From JBCFAY01 sp038562375 (lineage in GTDB: Bacteria > Bacillota > Clostridia > Christensenellales > CAG-138), in the NCBI GenBank assembly GCA_038562375.1, contig JBCFAY010000003.1, forward strand, positions 120,768 to 184,767: DNA of 64,000 bases, read 5' to 3'. Made by a program: the position numbers and the translations under genes. This document shows positions 45,361 through 54,380 of this stretch, piece by piece. The stretch's first letter is position 1; every line of letters begins with the position of its first letter. The notes beneath the pieces are model-generated. The model did no database searches, was not told the origin of the DNA, and worked only from the letters and a program-made list of their open reading frames with translations.

Positions 45361-46929
45361 TTAAGCATCCTCCATACTAAGCTTATACTCGAGAGAGTCC
45401 ACCAGCGCCTCAAAGCTGGCCTCTATGATGTCCGTCGACGCTCCGACAGTGATCCACTTGCTTTGCCCGTCCGTGCTCTCGATCAGCACCCTTACGCGGG
45501 AGCCCGTCGCTTGGCCGGTTTCCAGTACGCGTACCTTGTAATCGATCAGGTGGACGTTTGAGAGTACCGGATAGAACACGCACAGCGCCTTTCTAAGCGC
45601 CTGGTCCAGAGCGTGCACGGGGCCGTTGCCGACCGCGGCCGTGATTTCGTCGTTCCCGCCGACCTGGATCTTGATCATAGCGTTGGAACTCATCGCGCCG
45701 TCGGGCGGCGGGAACTCGCCGCTGGTCTTGTACATGCTCAGGCTGAAATGGGGCTTGAATACCCCTAAAACCTTCTGCACCATCAGCTCAAAGCTTGCGT
45801 CCGCCGCTTCAAACTGATAGCCCTTATGTTCAAGCTCCTTGAGCCGCTCGAGTATCGCCGCGGTTTCAACGCTATCCTTGGTCAGCTGCGGCGCGACATC
45901 CTTGATTTTAAGCAGTATCGCCTTCTTTCCCGATACCTCGGAGAGCAGGAACCTGCGCTTGTTGCCGACGGTTTCAGGATCGATATGCTCAAACGAACGC
46001 GAGATCTTGTCGACGCCGTCGATATGCATCCCGCCCTTGTGCGCGAACGCACTGTCGCCGACATACGGCTTGTTGCTCGGCACGATCATGTTGCTGATTT
46101 CGGCAATCTTCAGGGAAGCCTCGCAGAGTTTTTCCATATCGCCGACGATGCATGGATCGCCGCGTTTGAGCTGCAGATCGGGGATGATCACGCTCAAATC
46201 CGCGTTTCCGCACCTCTCTCCAATACCGGTAAAAGTGCCCTGCACGTGGATCGCTCCTGCGTCGACCGCAAGGAGCGAGTTCGCGACCGCGCAGCCCGCG
46301 TCGTTGTGGCAGTGGATGCCGACGCGCAATTCGGGAAACTCGCCGCACACGTGCCGGACGATTTCGTAAAGGCGCATGGGCAGCGTGCCGCCGTTGGTAT
46401 CGCAAAGGCAAAGCACATCCGCCCCCCCGTCTTTTGCCGCGCGCAGCACCTGCATCGCGTATTCGGGGTTATGGAGATATCCGTCGAAGAAGTGCTCCGC
46501 GTCGAATATGACCTCTTTGCCCTTTTCTTTAAAGAACCTGAGCGTTTCCCGTACGCAGGCAAGGTTCTCTTCGAGCGTCGCCCTGAGGATCTCGGTCACG
46601 TGCAGGTCCCACGATTTCCCGAATATCGAAACGCAAGGGGTGTTCGCGCGCAGCAGGGATACGACGTTCGCATCCTGCTCTACCGAGATGTTCTTGCGCT
46701 TCGTGCTGCCGAAAGCGACCAATTGCGCGTTTTTGAGCCTGAGGTTTTGCGCCTGCTCAAAAAACTCCATATCCTTTGGATTGGAGCCGGGATTTCCGGC
46801 CTCGATATAGCGTATGCCGAAAGTATCCAGCGTCTGCACGACGAGTAGCTTATCGGATACGGAAAACGAGACTCCTTCCGCCTGCGCCCCATCCCGAAGG
46901 GTAGTATCAAGTATCTCCAAGCGTTTCAT
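45361..46929 (-). CDS. cimA: (R)-citramalate synthase
   Basis: Condenses pyruvate and acetyl-CoA to citramalate, the entry to 2-oxobutyrate and isoleucine without threonine. It belongs to the DRE-TIM superfamily: LEILDTTLRDGAQAEGVSFS at the start, GIHCHNDAGCAVANS for the metal His pair, and GERCGNADL. The C-terminal LeuA-type regulatory domain is present, 522 residues in all. It is distinguished from LeuA by GAQAEG (LeuA has GEQAPG) and by the separate leuA just upstream, which it overlaps by 23 bases. Confidence 0.93.
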   Translation of the reverse strand: MKRLEILDTTLRDGAQAEGVSFSVSDKLLVVQTLDTFGIRYIEAGNPGSNPKDMEFFEQAQNLRLKNAQLVAFGSTKRKNISVEQDANVVSLLRANTPCVSIFGKSWDLHVTEILRATLEENLACVRETLRFFKEKGKEVIFDAEHFFDGYLHNPEYAMQVLRAAKDGGADVLCLCDTNGGTLPMRLYEIVRHVCGEFPELRVGIHCHNDAGCAVANSLLAVDAGAIHVQGTFTGIGERCGNADLSVIIPDLQLKRGDPCIVGDMEKLCEASLKIAEISNMIVPSNKPYVGDSAFAHKGGMHIDGVDKISRSFEHIDPETVGNKRRFLLSEVSGKKAILLKIKDVAPQLTKDSVETAAILERLKELEHKGYQFEAADASFELMVQKVLGVFKPHFSLSMYKTSGEFPPPDGAMSSNAMIKIQVGGNDEITAAVGNGPVHALDQALRKALCVFYPVLSNVHLIDYKVRVLETGQATGSRVRVLIESTDGQSKWITVGASTDIIEASFEALVDSLEYKLSMEDA

Positions 46930-48445
46930 TGGGTGCCCCCATTTCTAGAAGTTTATTGACGCCATTGATGTAAGCAAGAATGCTCGCCTCCATGATGTCC
47001 ATGGACAGTCCTCTGCCGGTGATAATTCGATTGCCGGATTTAATTTTGACAATCACCTCGCCGAGGGCGTCCTTTCCTTCTGAAATGGAATGAATCGCGT
47101 AATCCTCCAGCGAGTGCTCCGGCGCGTCCACAAGCTTATCGATCGCATTGTACGCCGCGTCGATCGGGCCATCGCCCAGAGCGACGTCCTGAATGGTCTC
47201 CCCGTCCTTGTCGAGCGCGATTACGCAGGTCGCCTTAGACTGGTTGCTCGACTGCATATCGAACCGATGCAGCTTGTAATTGCCGCCGTTCTGGGCGATT
47301 TTGTTCGTCACCAACGCTTCGATGTCGTTATCGTTGACGACTTTTTTCTTGTCGCACAGTTTTTTGAACTCCTCGAAGCTCCGGTCGATTTCCTCCTCGC
47401 TCAGCCGATACCCGAGCTCGCCCAACCGGTCGACGAACGCGTGGCGGCCGCTGTGCTTGCCCAAAACCATCTTGTTTTTATTCAATCCGATGGATTCGGG
47501 CGTCATGATCTCGTAGGTCGTGCGTTCCGCCATGACGCCGTGCTGATGAATACCGGATTCATGCGCGAACGCGTTGGCGCCGACGATCGCCTTATTGAAC
47601 GGCGCGGATACGCCGACGATGCCGTACAAGAGCCTGCTCGCGCGATGGATCTGCGTGGTATCGATCCGGCAGGCGGCGTGGAGCACGTCGCGCCGGGTGT
47701 TGATCGCCATAACGATCTCCTCCAGGGCCGCGTTTCCAGCGCGCTCGCCGAAGCCGTTGATCGTGCACTCGACCTGTGACGCGCCCGCGCCGACCGCCGC
47801 CAAAGAATTCGCGACCGCCATGCCCAAATCGTTATGGCAGTGCACGGAAACCACTGCGCGATCGATGTTGGGGACGGTATTGAACAAATAACGGATGAGG
47901 TCCGCCATCTGGTCTGGCGTCGCGTATCCGACGGTATCCGGAACGTTTACGAAGCCCGCGCCGTTCGCGATTGCGGTCTCGAGCACCTTCGCCAGGAATT
48001 CTCGGTCGCTCCGGGTCGCATCCTCCGCAGAGAACTCAACGTTGGGGCACTTGCTCCTCGCGTAGGCAACCATGGCGGCTGTGCGCTCGAGCACCTGCTC
48101 CGGCGTCATCTTGAGCTTATAGTGCATATGCACGTGCGACGTAGCGATAAACGTGTGTATGAGCGGTGAAACCGCGTGTTTTACCGCGTCGTACGCCGCA
48201 TCGATATCCTTGGTGACCGCGCGGGCCAGCGATGCGACAGAGCAGTCCTTGATGAGCGAAGCGACCTTGCTTACGGATTCAAAATCGCCCGGGGAGGAGA
48301 TCGCGAATCCTGCTTCGATGACGTCGACCTTCAGCCGCTCAAGCTGCTTGGCAACCTCCAGTTTTTCCCTTAAGTCCATGCTGCAGCCGGGCGCTTGTTC
48401 GCCGTCGCGCAGTGTAGTGTCAAAAATTCGAATCATGCGTTCCAT
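46907..48445 (-). CDS. leuA: 2-isopropylmalate synthase
   Basis: First step of leucine synthesis, from 2-oxoisovalerate and acetyl-CoA. IRIFDTTLRDGEQAPGCSM, VHCHNDLGMAVANSLAAVGAGA and HQHGV(M) are diagnostic. The C-terminal third is the leucine-feedback regulatory domain. ATG 48445 follows AGGAGGAGGC; an in-frame ATG at 48508 lies within ilvD and is rejected. 512 residues. Confidence 0.95.
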   Translation of the reverse strand: MERMIRIFDTTLRDGEQAPGCSMDLREKLEVAKQLERLKVDVIEAGFAISSPGDFESVSKVASLIKDCSVASLARAVTKDIDAAYDAVKHAVSPLIHTFIATSHVHMHYKLKMTPEQVLERTAAMVAYARSKCPNVEFSAEDATRSDREFLAKVLETAIANGAGFVNVPDTVGYATPDQMADLIRYLFNTVPNIDRAVVSVHCHNDLGMAVANSLAAVGAGASQVECTINGFGERAGNAALEEIVMAINTRRDVLHAACRIDTTQIHRASRLLYGIVGVSAPFNKAIVGANAFAHESGIHQHGVMAERTTYEIMTPESIGLNKNKMVLGKHSGRHAFVDRLGELGYRLSEEEIDRSFEEFKKLCDKKKVVNDNDIEALVTNKIAQNGGNYKLHRFDMQSSNQSKATCVIALDKDGETIQDVALGDGPIDAAYNAIDKLVDAPEHSLEDYAIHSISEGKDALGEVIVKIKSGNRIITGRGLSMDIMEASILAYINGVNKLLEMGAPNETLGDT

Positions 48446-48461
48446 CGTAAGCCTCCTCCTT

Positions 48462-50123
48462 TCAATCGATGATCGCGCCTCGTTCAGCCGAGGACACGTT
48501 TTTTGCATAGCGCGCGATATAACCCTTTAAATCCTTTTTCTTCTTGAAAGCCATCGTTTGCTTGCGCCTTTCAAGTTCCTGTTCGGACACTAAAAGATCC
48601 AAGCGATAGTTCGGGATGTCGATCGAAATCGTATCGCCTTCCATCACGTACGCGATGTTGCCGCCTCCGGCAGCCTCTGGCGAAACGTGGCCGATCGCCG
48701 CGCCGCGCGTCGCACCGGAGAACCGTCCGTCCGTTATAAGCGCAACCTCGCGGTCAAGCCCCATTCCTGCGATGGCTGAAGTCGGCGAAAGCATTTCCCG
48801 CATCCCCGGGCCGCCCGCCGGGCCTTCGTAGCGGATTACGACGACATCGCCCGGAACGATGAGGCCTTTCATGATCTCGGCGATCGCTTCCTCCTCGGAG
48901 TCGAATACGCGCGCGGGGCCGCTATGCTTCAGCATTTCAGGCGCGACGGCGCTCTTTTTTACGACGGCTCCGTTCGGGGCCAGCGATCCAAAGAGTATCG
49001 CCAGACCACCCGTTTTTGAATAGGGCTCCTCGATGGATCGAATCACGTCTTTACGAATCACGCGTACGCCGTTTAGGTTCTCTCCAAGCGTTTGCGTGGT
49101 CGCGGTGAGCACCGAAGGATCGAGATAGCCGCCCTTCAGCAGCTCGCTCATCACGGCCTGCACGCCGCCCGCGGCGTAAAGATCCTGTACGTGGTGCTTC
49201 CCCGACGGAGCGAGCTTACACAGGTTCGGCACCTTCGCGCTCAGTTCGTTGATTTTCTCGAGCGAAAACTCGATCCCCGCCTCGTGCGCGATCGCCGCGA
49301 GGTGCAGCACCGTGTTGGTGGAACAGCCGAGCGCCATATCGACGCAGAGCGCGTTGTCAAAGGACTTCTGCGTCATAATATCGCAGGCGCGGATGTCGCG
49401 GCGGAACAGCTCAAGTATCATCTCGCCCGCGGCTTTTGCAAGCCGCGTCCTCGCTGCATAAACCGCCGGGATCGTTCCGTTCCCGGGAAGCGCGATGCCG
49501 ATCGCCTCGCAAAGGCAGTTCATCGAGTTCGCGGTGAACATCCCGGAGCAGGATCCGCAGCCGGGGCACGCGTGATCCTCGCAGTAATTCAGTGTGCTTT
49601 CATCGATCTTGCCCGCGCTGAGCGCGCCGAGCGCTTCGAACACGCTGTTGAGGTCAAGGTACTCCCCGCTCTCGTTAGGAACGGAAAGCATCGGTCCGCC
49701 CGAAACAAAGATCGAGGGCAGATTCAGCCGAGCGGCAGCCATGAGCATACCGGGCACAACTTTATCGCAGTTTGGGATGAACACCAGCGCGTCCATGCAA
49801 TGCGCTCGGACCATGCACTCGACGGTGTCCGCGATCAATTCCCTCGACGCGAGCGAGTATTTCATCCCCTCATGCCCCATCGCGATCCCGTCGCAGACGG
49901 CGATGGTGTTGAACTCCAGCGGCGTGCCGCCTGCCGTGAGCACCCCATCCTTCACCGCCCGCGAAATCTGCTGAAGATGGATGTGGCCGGGCACGATCTC
50001 ATTGAAGGAATTGACGATGCCGATCAAGGGCTTCGCGATCTGGCGATCCGTCAGTCCCGTCGCTTTGAGGAGCGATCGGTGCGGCGCCCGCTCGACGCCG
50101 CGTTTTACATTATCGCTGTTCAT
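48462..50123 (-). CDS. ilvD: Dihydroxyacid dehydratase
   Basis: Fe-S dehydratase giving 2-oxoisovalerate and 2-oxo-3-methylvalerate. Cluster ligands are in IPNCDKVVPGM and CPGCGSCSGMFTANSMNCL; ITDGRFSGATRGAAIGHVSPEA is the C-terminal signature. 553 residues is normal. It overlaps ilvC by four bases. Confidence 0.96.
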   Translation of the reverse strand: MNSDNVKRGVERAPHRSLLKATGLTDRQIAKPLIGIVNSFNEIVPGHIHLQQISRAVKDGVLTAGGTPLEFNTIAVCDGIAMGHEGMKYSLASRELIADTVECMVRAHCMDALVFIPNCDKVVPGMLMAAARLNLPSIFVSGGPMLSVPNESGEYLDLNSVFEALGALSAGKIDESTLNYCEDHACPGCGSCSGMFTANSMNCLCEAIGIALPGNGTIPAVYAARTRLAKAAGEMILELFRRDIRACDIMTQKSFDNALCVDMALGCSTNTVLHLAAIAHEAGIEFSLEKINELSAKVPNLCKLAPSGKHHVQDLYAAGGVQAVMSELLKGGYLDPSVLTATTQTLGENLNGVRVIRKDVIRSIEEPYSKTGGLAILFGSLAPNGAVVKKSAVAPEMLKHSGPARVFDSEEEAIAEIMKGLIVPGDVVVIRYEGPAGGPGMREMLSPTSAIAGMGLDREVALITDGRFSGATRGAAIGHVSPEAAGGGNIAYVMEGDTISIDIPNYRLDLLVSEQELERRKQTMAFKKKKDLKGYIARYAKNVSSAERGAIID

Positions 50124-51121
50124 TTCTTCTCCGATTTCTGCCAGCTCATGTTCCGGCGCAGCTCTTCACCGGTCTTCTCGATCAAAAGCGCCTTTTCCTG
50201 GCGGCGGCGCGCATTGAAGTACGGCCGGTTCGCCTGGTTTTCCAGGATCCAGTTGCGAGCGAACGAGCCGTCCTGGATCTCGGAGAGCACCTTCTTCATT
50301 TCCTTGCGCGTTTCCTCGGTGATGATGCGCTTGCCTACGGTATAATCGCCGTATTCCGCGGTATCGCTGATCGAGTAGCGCATATAGGACAGCCCGCCCT
50401 GCACCACGAGGTCGATGATCAGCTTCATCTCGTGCAGGCATTCGAAATACGCGTTTTCAGGCTGATATCCTGCCTCTACGAGCGTATCGAACCCTGCCTT
50501 CATCAGCTCCGTGACGCCGCCGCACAGCACCGCCTGCTCCCCGAAAAGATCGGTTTCCGTCTCCTCGCGGAACGTCGTTTCGAGGATGCCGCCGCGCGCG
50601 CCGCCGATACCCATCGCATATGCGAGCGCGATGTCGTGCGCTTTGCCGGTCGCGTCCTGATAGACGGCGATCAGGCAGGGCACCCCGCGCCCTTCGACGA
50701 ACTGGCTCCGGACCGTATGCCCAGGGCCTTTGGGGGCGATCATGATCACGTCCACATCTTCCGGCGGTACGACTTGCCCATAGTGGATGTTGAAACCGTG
50801 CGCGAACGCGAGCGCGGCTCCGCTCTTGAGGTTTGGAGCGATTTCACTGCGATAAAGGGCTGCCTGTTTCTCGTCGTTGACGAGCAGCATCACAACATCC
50901 GCCGCTTTCACAGCGTCTGCGGTGACCATGACTTCCAGACCCGCCGCCGCGGCCGAGGGAGCGGATTTTGATCCTTCATACAGGCCGACGACCACCTTTA
51001 CTCCGCTCTCCTTAAGGTTTTGCGCATGAGCATGCCCCTGGCTGCCATAGCCGACGACGGCCACGGTTTTGCCCGCGAGCGTTTGGAGATTGCAGTCCTT
51101 TTCGTAAAACAGCTTTGCCAT
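50120..51121 (-). CDS. ilvC: Ketol-acid reductoisomerase
   Basis: Class I (short) KARI of 333 residues. VAVVGYGSQGHAHAQNLKES binds the cofactor, PKGPGHTVR and DLFGEQAVLCGG are in the active site, and AYFECLHEMKLIIDL holds metal Glu residues. Residues after the second beta strand (LYEGSKS) are compatible with NADPH. ATG 51121 follows GGAGGAAACG. Confidence 0.96.
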   Translation of the reverse strand: MAKLFYEKDCNLQTLAGKTVAVVGYGSQGHAHAQNLKESGVKVVVGLYEGSKSAPSAAAAGLEVMVTADAVKAADVVMLLVNDEKQAALYRSEIAPNLKSGAALAFAHGFNIHYGQVVPPEDVDVIMIAPKGPGHTVRSQFVEGRGVPCLIAVYQDATGKAHDIALAYAMGIGGARGGILETTFREETETDLFGEQAVLCGGVTELMKAGFDTLVEAGYQPENAYFECLHEMKLIIDLVVQGGLSYMRYSISDTAEYGDYTVGKRIITEETRKEMKKVLSEIQDGSFARNWILENQANRPYFNARRRQEKALLIEKTGEELRRNMSWQKSEKK

Positions 51122-51176
51122 GATCGTTTCCTCCATAAATTATTGTGTTATTCTTTCCGGCGCGCCGGTGTTTGCA

Positions 51177-51680
51177 TTATTCCTCGGCGAGACAGTATGT
51201 GCTGCGTCCCATTGCGGTGGGTCCGGTACGGGCCATTTCAATAATACCATAGCCCTTGATATAGTTTAAGAAAGCGCTCAGCTTCGGCGGCTCGCCGGTA
51301 ATCTCGATGATCATGGAGTCGGGTGAAAGATCGACCACGCTCGCCCGATAGGTCTTGACCGCTTCCGAAATTTCGGAGAGCTTCCCGGGATGAACGTTGA
51401 TCTTCACGACCAGGAGCTCGCGGATCACCGTCTTATTGAGATCCATCAGCTGGACGATTTTCACGTCCACGAGCTTTTGCAGCTGCTTGACGATCTGATC
51501 CTTGATGTACTCGTCGCCCCGAGTCACGATGGTCATGCGCGAAACCTCGGGATCCTCGGTGACGCCGACCGTCAGGCTGTCGATGTTGAAGCCTCGCCGC
51601 GCGAATAGGGCGGATATCCTTGTGAGCACGCCAAAATGGTTCGCGACCAACAGCGACACGATGAATTGATCCATTTCCAT
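51177..51680 (-). CDS. ilvN: Acetolactate synthase small (regulatory) subunit
   Basis: ACT-domain regulatory subunit giving valine feedback inhibition to IlvB. VANHFGVLTRISALFARRGFNIDSL is the ACT start and MTIVTRGD follows; the C-terminal domain ends about residue 167. ATG 51680 follows AAAGGAGA; sequence upstream in frame belongs to the ilvB overlap region. Confidence 0.94.
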   Translation of the reverse strand: MEMDQFIVSLLVANHFGVLTRISALFARRGFNIDSLTVGVTEDPEVSRMTIVTRGDEYIKDQIVKQLQKLVDVKIVQLMDLNKTVIRELLVVKINVHPGKLSEISEAVKTYRASVVDLSPDSMIIEITGEPPKLSAFLNYIKGYGIIEMARTGPTAMGRSTYCLAEE

Positions 51681-51697
51681 ACGAGAGTTCTCCTTTC

Positions 51698-53359
51698 CTA
51701 TCTCAGGATGATGTCGTTGATGCTTCCCCCCGGCGGGATCATGGGCAGCACCCGCTCGTCGCAATCGATCGTACAGTCCACCAGCACCGGCGTCGTATAG
51801 GTAAACGTTTTTGCGATGCAGCTTTCATATTCTTCCGGCGTCGTGGCCCGCATGCCGACCGCCCCGAAGCTCTCTGCAAGCTTAACGAAATCGGTCTTGC
51901 GGTTGAGCGTGGTACAGGAGTACCTGGCGTCAAAAAACAGGCTTTGCCACTGGCGCACCATGCCGAGAACCCCGTTGTTCAGCACCACGATGATCAGCGG
52001 CAGATCGTTGGAGACCGCGGTCGCGAGCTCGTTGAGGTTCATATGGAAGCTGCCGTCGCTCGTAAAGAGCAGAACGCGTTTCTTTCCCTTCGCAATGCTC
52101 GCACCGATCGCCGCGCCCATGCCGAACCCCATCGCACCGAGCCCGCCGCTGGTGACGAACGTGCGGGGCTTTTCGAACTTGTAGTACATCGTAGTCCACA
52201 TCTGGTGCTGGCCCACATCGGTAGCAACGATATCGCTTTCGCCCATATGAGCGCGCGCTCCCTCGATGATCACCTGCGGCGTGAGCTTGCTTGCGCACAT
52301 CTGAAGGTCGTTCTGCGGGTCCGTTTTCATCGCTTCGACCTGCTGCATCCATTCGGGGTGCAGCATTTTGGGGATACGTTCCGTTAAAATATGCAGCACA
52401 GCCTTCATGTTCCCGATCACGCTGGTGTGCGCATAGATATTCTTGCTGATTTCCGCGGGGTCAATGTCGATTTGAAGCACGTTTCTCCCCTGCGAAAATT
52501 CGGTTTTATTGCCCGTGGCCCTGTCGGAAAACCGGGTGCCGACGGCGATGAGCAAATCGCTTTCGTTGAGCGCTTTGGTTGCCGCGTAACGGCCATGCAT
52601 GCCCATCATCCCCAAAAAGCGCGGATATCCGTTAGGAACCGCCGTCAGGCCCATCATGCTCGTGCCGATCGGAGCGTCGATGCGTTCAGCGAACCGTTTG
52701 AGCTCTTCCGAAGCGTCGGAGATGACTACGCCGCCGCCGCAGTACACGTACGGACGTTTTGCCTGCAACAGTAACTCTATCGCGCGTTCAAGATCCGCTT
52801 CCGAGGGCGTAGGTTCTTTGGCCGAACTGCGGTTGGGCGGATAAAACTCGATCTTATTGATCTGGACATCTTTTGGGATATCCACAAGCACCGGTCCGGG
52901 CCTTCCGGAGCAGGCGACCGCGAATGCTTCGCGCAGCGTATCCGCCAATTTGGTTAAATCCTTTACAATATAGTTGTGCTTGGTGATCGGCATGGTTACC
53001 CCGGCGATATCGACCTCCTGGAAGCTATCCCGGCCAAGCAAACCGTTGGCTACGTTGCCGGTGATGGCAACAACCGGAGAACTGTCGAAGTACGCGCTCG
53101 CGATTCCGGTCACCAGATTCGTGGCGCCCGGACCGGATGTTGCGATGACCACGCCCGGTTTCCCCGTAGCGCGGGCATAGCCGTCCGCAGCGTGTGCAGC
53201 CCCCTGTTCATGGCAGGTCGTGTAATGCTTGATCCTGTGCGAATTTCTGTACAGCTCATCGTAGATGTGCAGTACGGTTCCTCCGGGATATCCAAAAACC
53301 GTGTCGACCCCCTGCTCCAACAGCACTTCAACGATGATTTGAGCGCCTGTCATCAGCAT
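51698..53359 (-). CDS. ilvB: Acetolactate synthase large (catalytic) subunit
   Basis: ThDP enzyme condensing two pyruvates, or pyruvate and 2-oxobutyrate. FGYPGGTVLHIYDELY and HEQGAAHAADGYARATGK carry the catalytic Glu. The ThDP-Mg motif reads TSDGSFHMNLNEL (usually GDGSF). 553 residues. GGAGGAAGCGAA precedes ATG 53359. It is the first structural gene of the nine-gene operon and lies 73 bases behind the attenuator terminator. Confidence 0.95.
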   Translation of the reverse strand: MLMTGAQIIVEVLLEQGVDTVFGYPGGTVLHIYDELYRNSHRIKHYTTCHEQGAAHAADGYARATGKPGVVIATSGPGATNLVTGIASAYFDSSPVVAITGNVANGLLGRDSFQEVDIAGVTMPITKHNYIVKDLTKLADTLREAFAVACSGRPGPVLVDIPKDVQINKIEFYPPNRSSAKEPTPSEADLERAIELLLQAKRPYVYCGGGVVISDASEELKRFAERIDAPIGTSMMGLTAVPNGYPRFLGMMGMHGRYAATKALNESDLLIAVGTRFSDRATGNKTEFSQGRNVLQIDIDPAEISKNIYAHTSVIGNMKAVLHILTERIPKMLHPEWMQQVEAMKTDPQNDLQMCASKLTPQVIIEGARAHMGESDIVATDVGQHQMWTTMYYKFEKPRTFVTSGGLGAMGFGMGAAIGASIAKGKKRVLLFTSDGSFHMNLNELATAVSNDLPLIIVVLNNGVLGMVRQWQSLFFDARYSCTTLNRKTDFVKLAESFGAVGMRATTPEEYESCIAKTFTYTTPVLVDCTIDCDERVLPMIPPGGSINDIILR

Positions 53360-53424
53360 TTCGCTTCCTCCTTTTTTTCATCACAATTTAATCTTCATCC
53401 GCAGCGCGGTTTTTATCGTTCGAA

Positions 53425-53460
53425 ATAAGAAAGGCCCTGCAGTGGATTCACTGCAGGGCC
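53425..53460 (-). terminator. Attenuator terminator of the ilv-leu operon
   Basis: On the minus strand GGCCCTGCAGTG, loop AATC, CACTGCAGGGCC: a perfect 12-base stem followed by TTTCTTATTT, lying between the leader peptide and ilvB. ACTGCA plus AGGG near the end of the leader ORF (plus-strand 53494-53499 and just below) can pair with TGCAGT and CCC of the terminator's 5' arm, giving a competing antiterminator. Confidence 0.8.
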
Positions 53461-53481
53461 ACAGGCTTTATAACCTTTGCG

Positions 53482-53592
53482 CTACCCTATGTTTGCAGTT
53501 GACCACCCTTTAGCATGACCAATACCCCGGACTACAAGCCCGAGGAGAAGAATGCTAATAAGGATGATCGCGCTAAAACAGGTTGGCGACAT
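53482..53592 (-). CDS. ilv-leu operon leader peptide (36 aa, branched-chain-rich)
   Basis: The ORF starts MSPTCFSA and continues IILISILLLGLVVRGI, so 12 of the 16 codons 9-24 specify Ile, Leu or Val; it ends NIG and TAG. GAGGTAG lies six bases before the ATG. It sits between a promoter and a terminator upstream of ilvB. A ribosome stalled at the run for lack of charged tRNA would leave ACTGCA free to form the antiterminator; a ribosome reaching the stop codon would cover it. This is the classical attenuation logic. Confidence 0.85.
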   Translation of the reverse strand: MSPTCFSAIILISILLLGLVVRGIGHAKGWSTANIG

Positions 53593-53620
53593 AAACTACC
53601 TCAATATTGGAATTTAAATA

Positions 53621-53649
53621 AAGTTAACATATGCATCGCTAAATGTCAA
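53621..53649 (-). promoter_or_regulatory. Promoter of the ilv-leu operon
   Basis: On the minus strand a perfect TTGACA (53644-53649), 17-base spacer and TAACTT (53621-53626), about 30 bases ahead of the leader-peptide start. Confidence 0.75.
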
Positions 53650-53743
53650 CACTTTGTTTTATTTTACGGCGCGCAAATCAAAAATGTTCGTTATCATGTG
53701 AATATTGGAATCTCTTTCCAGGAATATGCGCTTTCGCATCGGG

Positions 53744-53880
53744 CAAAATAGTGTTGAGGTGGAAGCAGTGCTATCAAGTATTGTGACAGCCTTGAACACC
53801 AAGGAGGGAGACATGCTGGAATATACTCTAGCTGTATTCAGTCCGGGTGACCTAAACGGGCGGTAACTCCGCCCGTTTTT
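53744..53880 (+). promoter_or_regulatory. Leader element copy 1 (candidate attenuator/riboswitch)
   Basis: Aligns along about 120 bases with the element at 54088: shared blocks include ATAG, GAGG, AAGCAGTGCT, TTGTGA, CCTTGA, GTCCGG, GACC and AAACGGGCGG. Internal helices include CTGGAATA with TGTATTCAG. It ends in a terminator, AAACGGGCGG / CCGCCCGTTT plus TTATTTTTT (53854-53887). It matches no riboswitch class I can recall. Confidence 0.6.
53813..53866 (+). CDS. Possible 17-aa leader peptide inside element 1
   Basis: AAGGAGG lies five bases before ATG 53813. The peptide MLEYTLAVFSPGDLNGR ends in a TAA inside the terminator loop. The homologous stretch of element 2 keeps a similar frame (LAILRPDDQTGG) but has no matching ATG or ribosome site. 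It may be a real attenuation peptide or chance. Confidence 0.35.
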   Translation: MLEYTLAVFSPGDLNGR

Positions 53881-53887
53881 ATTTTTT
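53854..53887 (+). terminator. Terminator of leader element 1
   Basis: AAACGGGCGG and CCGCCCGTTT, 10-base perfect stem, five-base loop, then a T-rich tract. Confidence 0.8.
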
Positions 53888-54087
53888 ATAACCGGAGCTG
53901 TAGTGCTAAATCCATATTTTGTCCATCGATTATGCATAAAATGTTCGGAACCGGCCGCGGATCGCAGAACCAAAACAAAAAATCACCTATGCATCAGGCC
54001 ACGCTTTCGAATTCTCTTAAAGGGCGTTTTTGCCTTTGAACGATCTTAATGGGAAAAACTACCATGAATGTCGCGCGCGCCGCAGGA

Positions 54088-54224
54088 CACAATAGGATCG
54101 AGGGAAAGCAGTGCTTCGCGTTGTGAGTACCTTGATGGTAGTCGGCGAAGCTTGCGGGATTTGGTTCTGGCTATACTTCGTCCGGACGACCAAACGGGCG
54201 GCTTTTGTCCGCCCGTTTTATTTT
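54088..54224 (+). promoter_or_regulatory. Leader element copy 2 (candidate attenuator/riboswitch)
   Basis: Homologous to element 1 and 344 bases downstream of it, start to start. It keeps AAGCAGTGCT, TTGTGA, CCTTGA, GTCCGG and the same 10-base terminator stem with a different loop (54192-54224). CGGCGAAG and CTTCGTCCG can pair. It lies about 155 bases ahead of the ECF transporter gene, so the tandem would gate its expression. Confidence 0.6.
54192..54224 (+). terminator. Terminator of leader element 2
   Basis: AAACGGGCGG and CCGCCCGTTT around a seven-base loop, then TATTTT. Confidence 0.8.
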
Positions 54225-54380
54225 GCTTTTTATAGCGGCTTGATCGCCGCTTCTCGTGCATGCTGCGCGTTGTTCCTTGATCGTTCACATGCTATACTGA
54301 TTGAAATGAGTGCGATTGACCGTCGTATCAATACAGGCTTTCAATCGGTCCATTATTTTTGTCGCGAGGGGATTCAAAGT

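Noticed and set aside
42514..50345. Long plus-strand open frames of 340-458 residues opposite leuB, leuC, cimA and ilvD
   Set aside because: They are antisense shadows of GC-rich codons; the minus-strand genes carry every expected enzyme motif, and the shadows are Arg/His-rich without domains.
53482..53520. AGGGTGG on the minus strand upstream of ilvB, resembling a T-box core
   Set aside because: It is not followed by ACCGCG and lies inside the leader-peptide ORF; attenuation by the leader peptide explains the region better.
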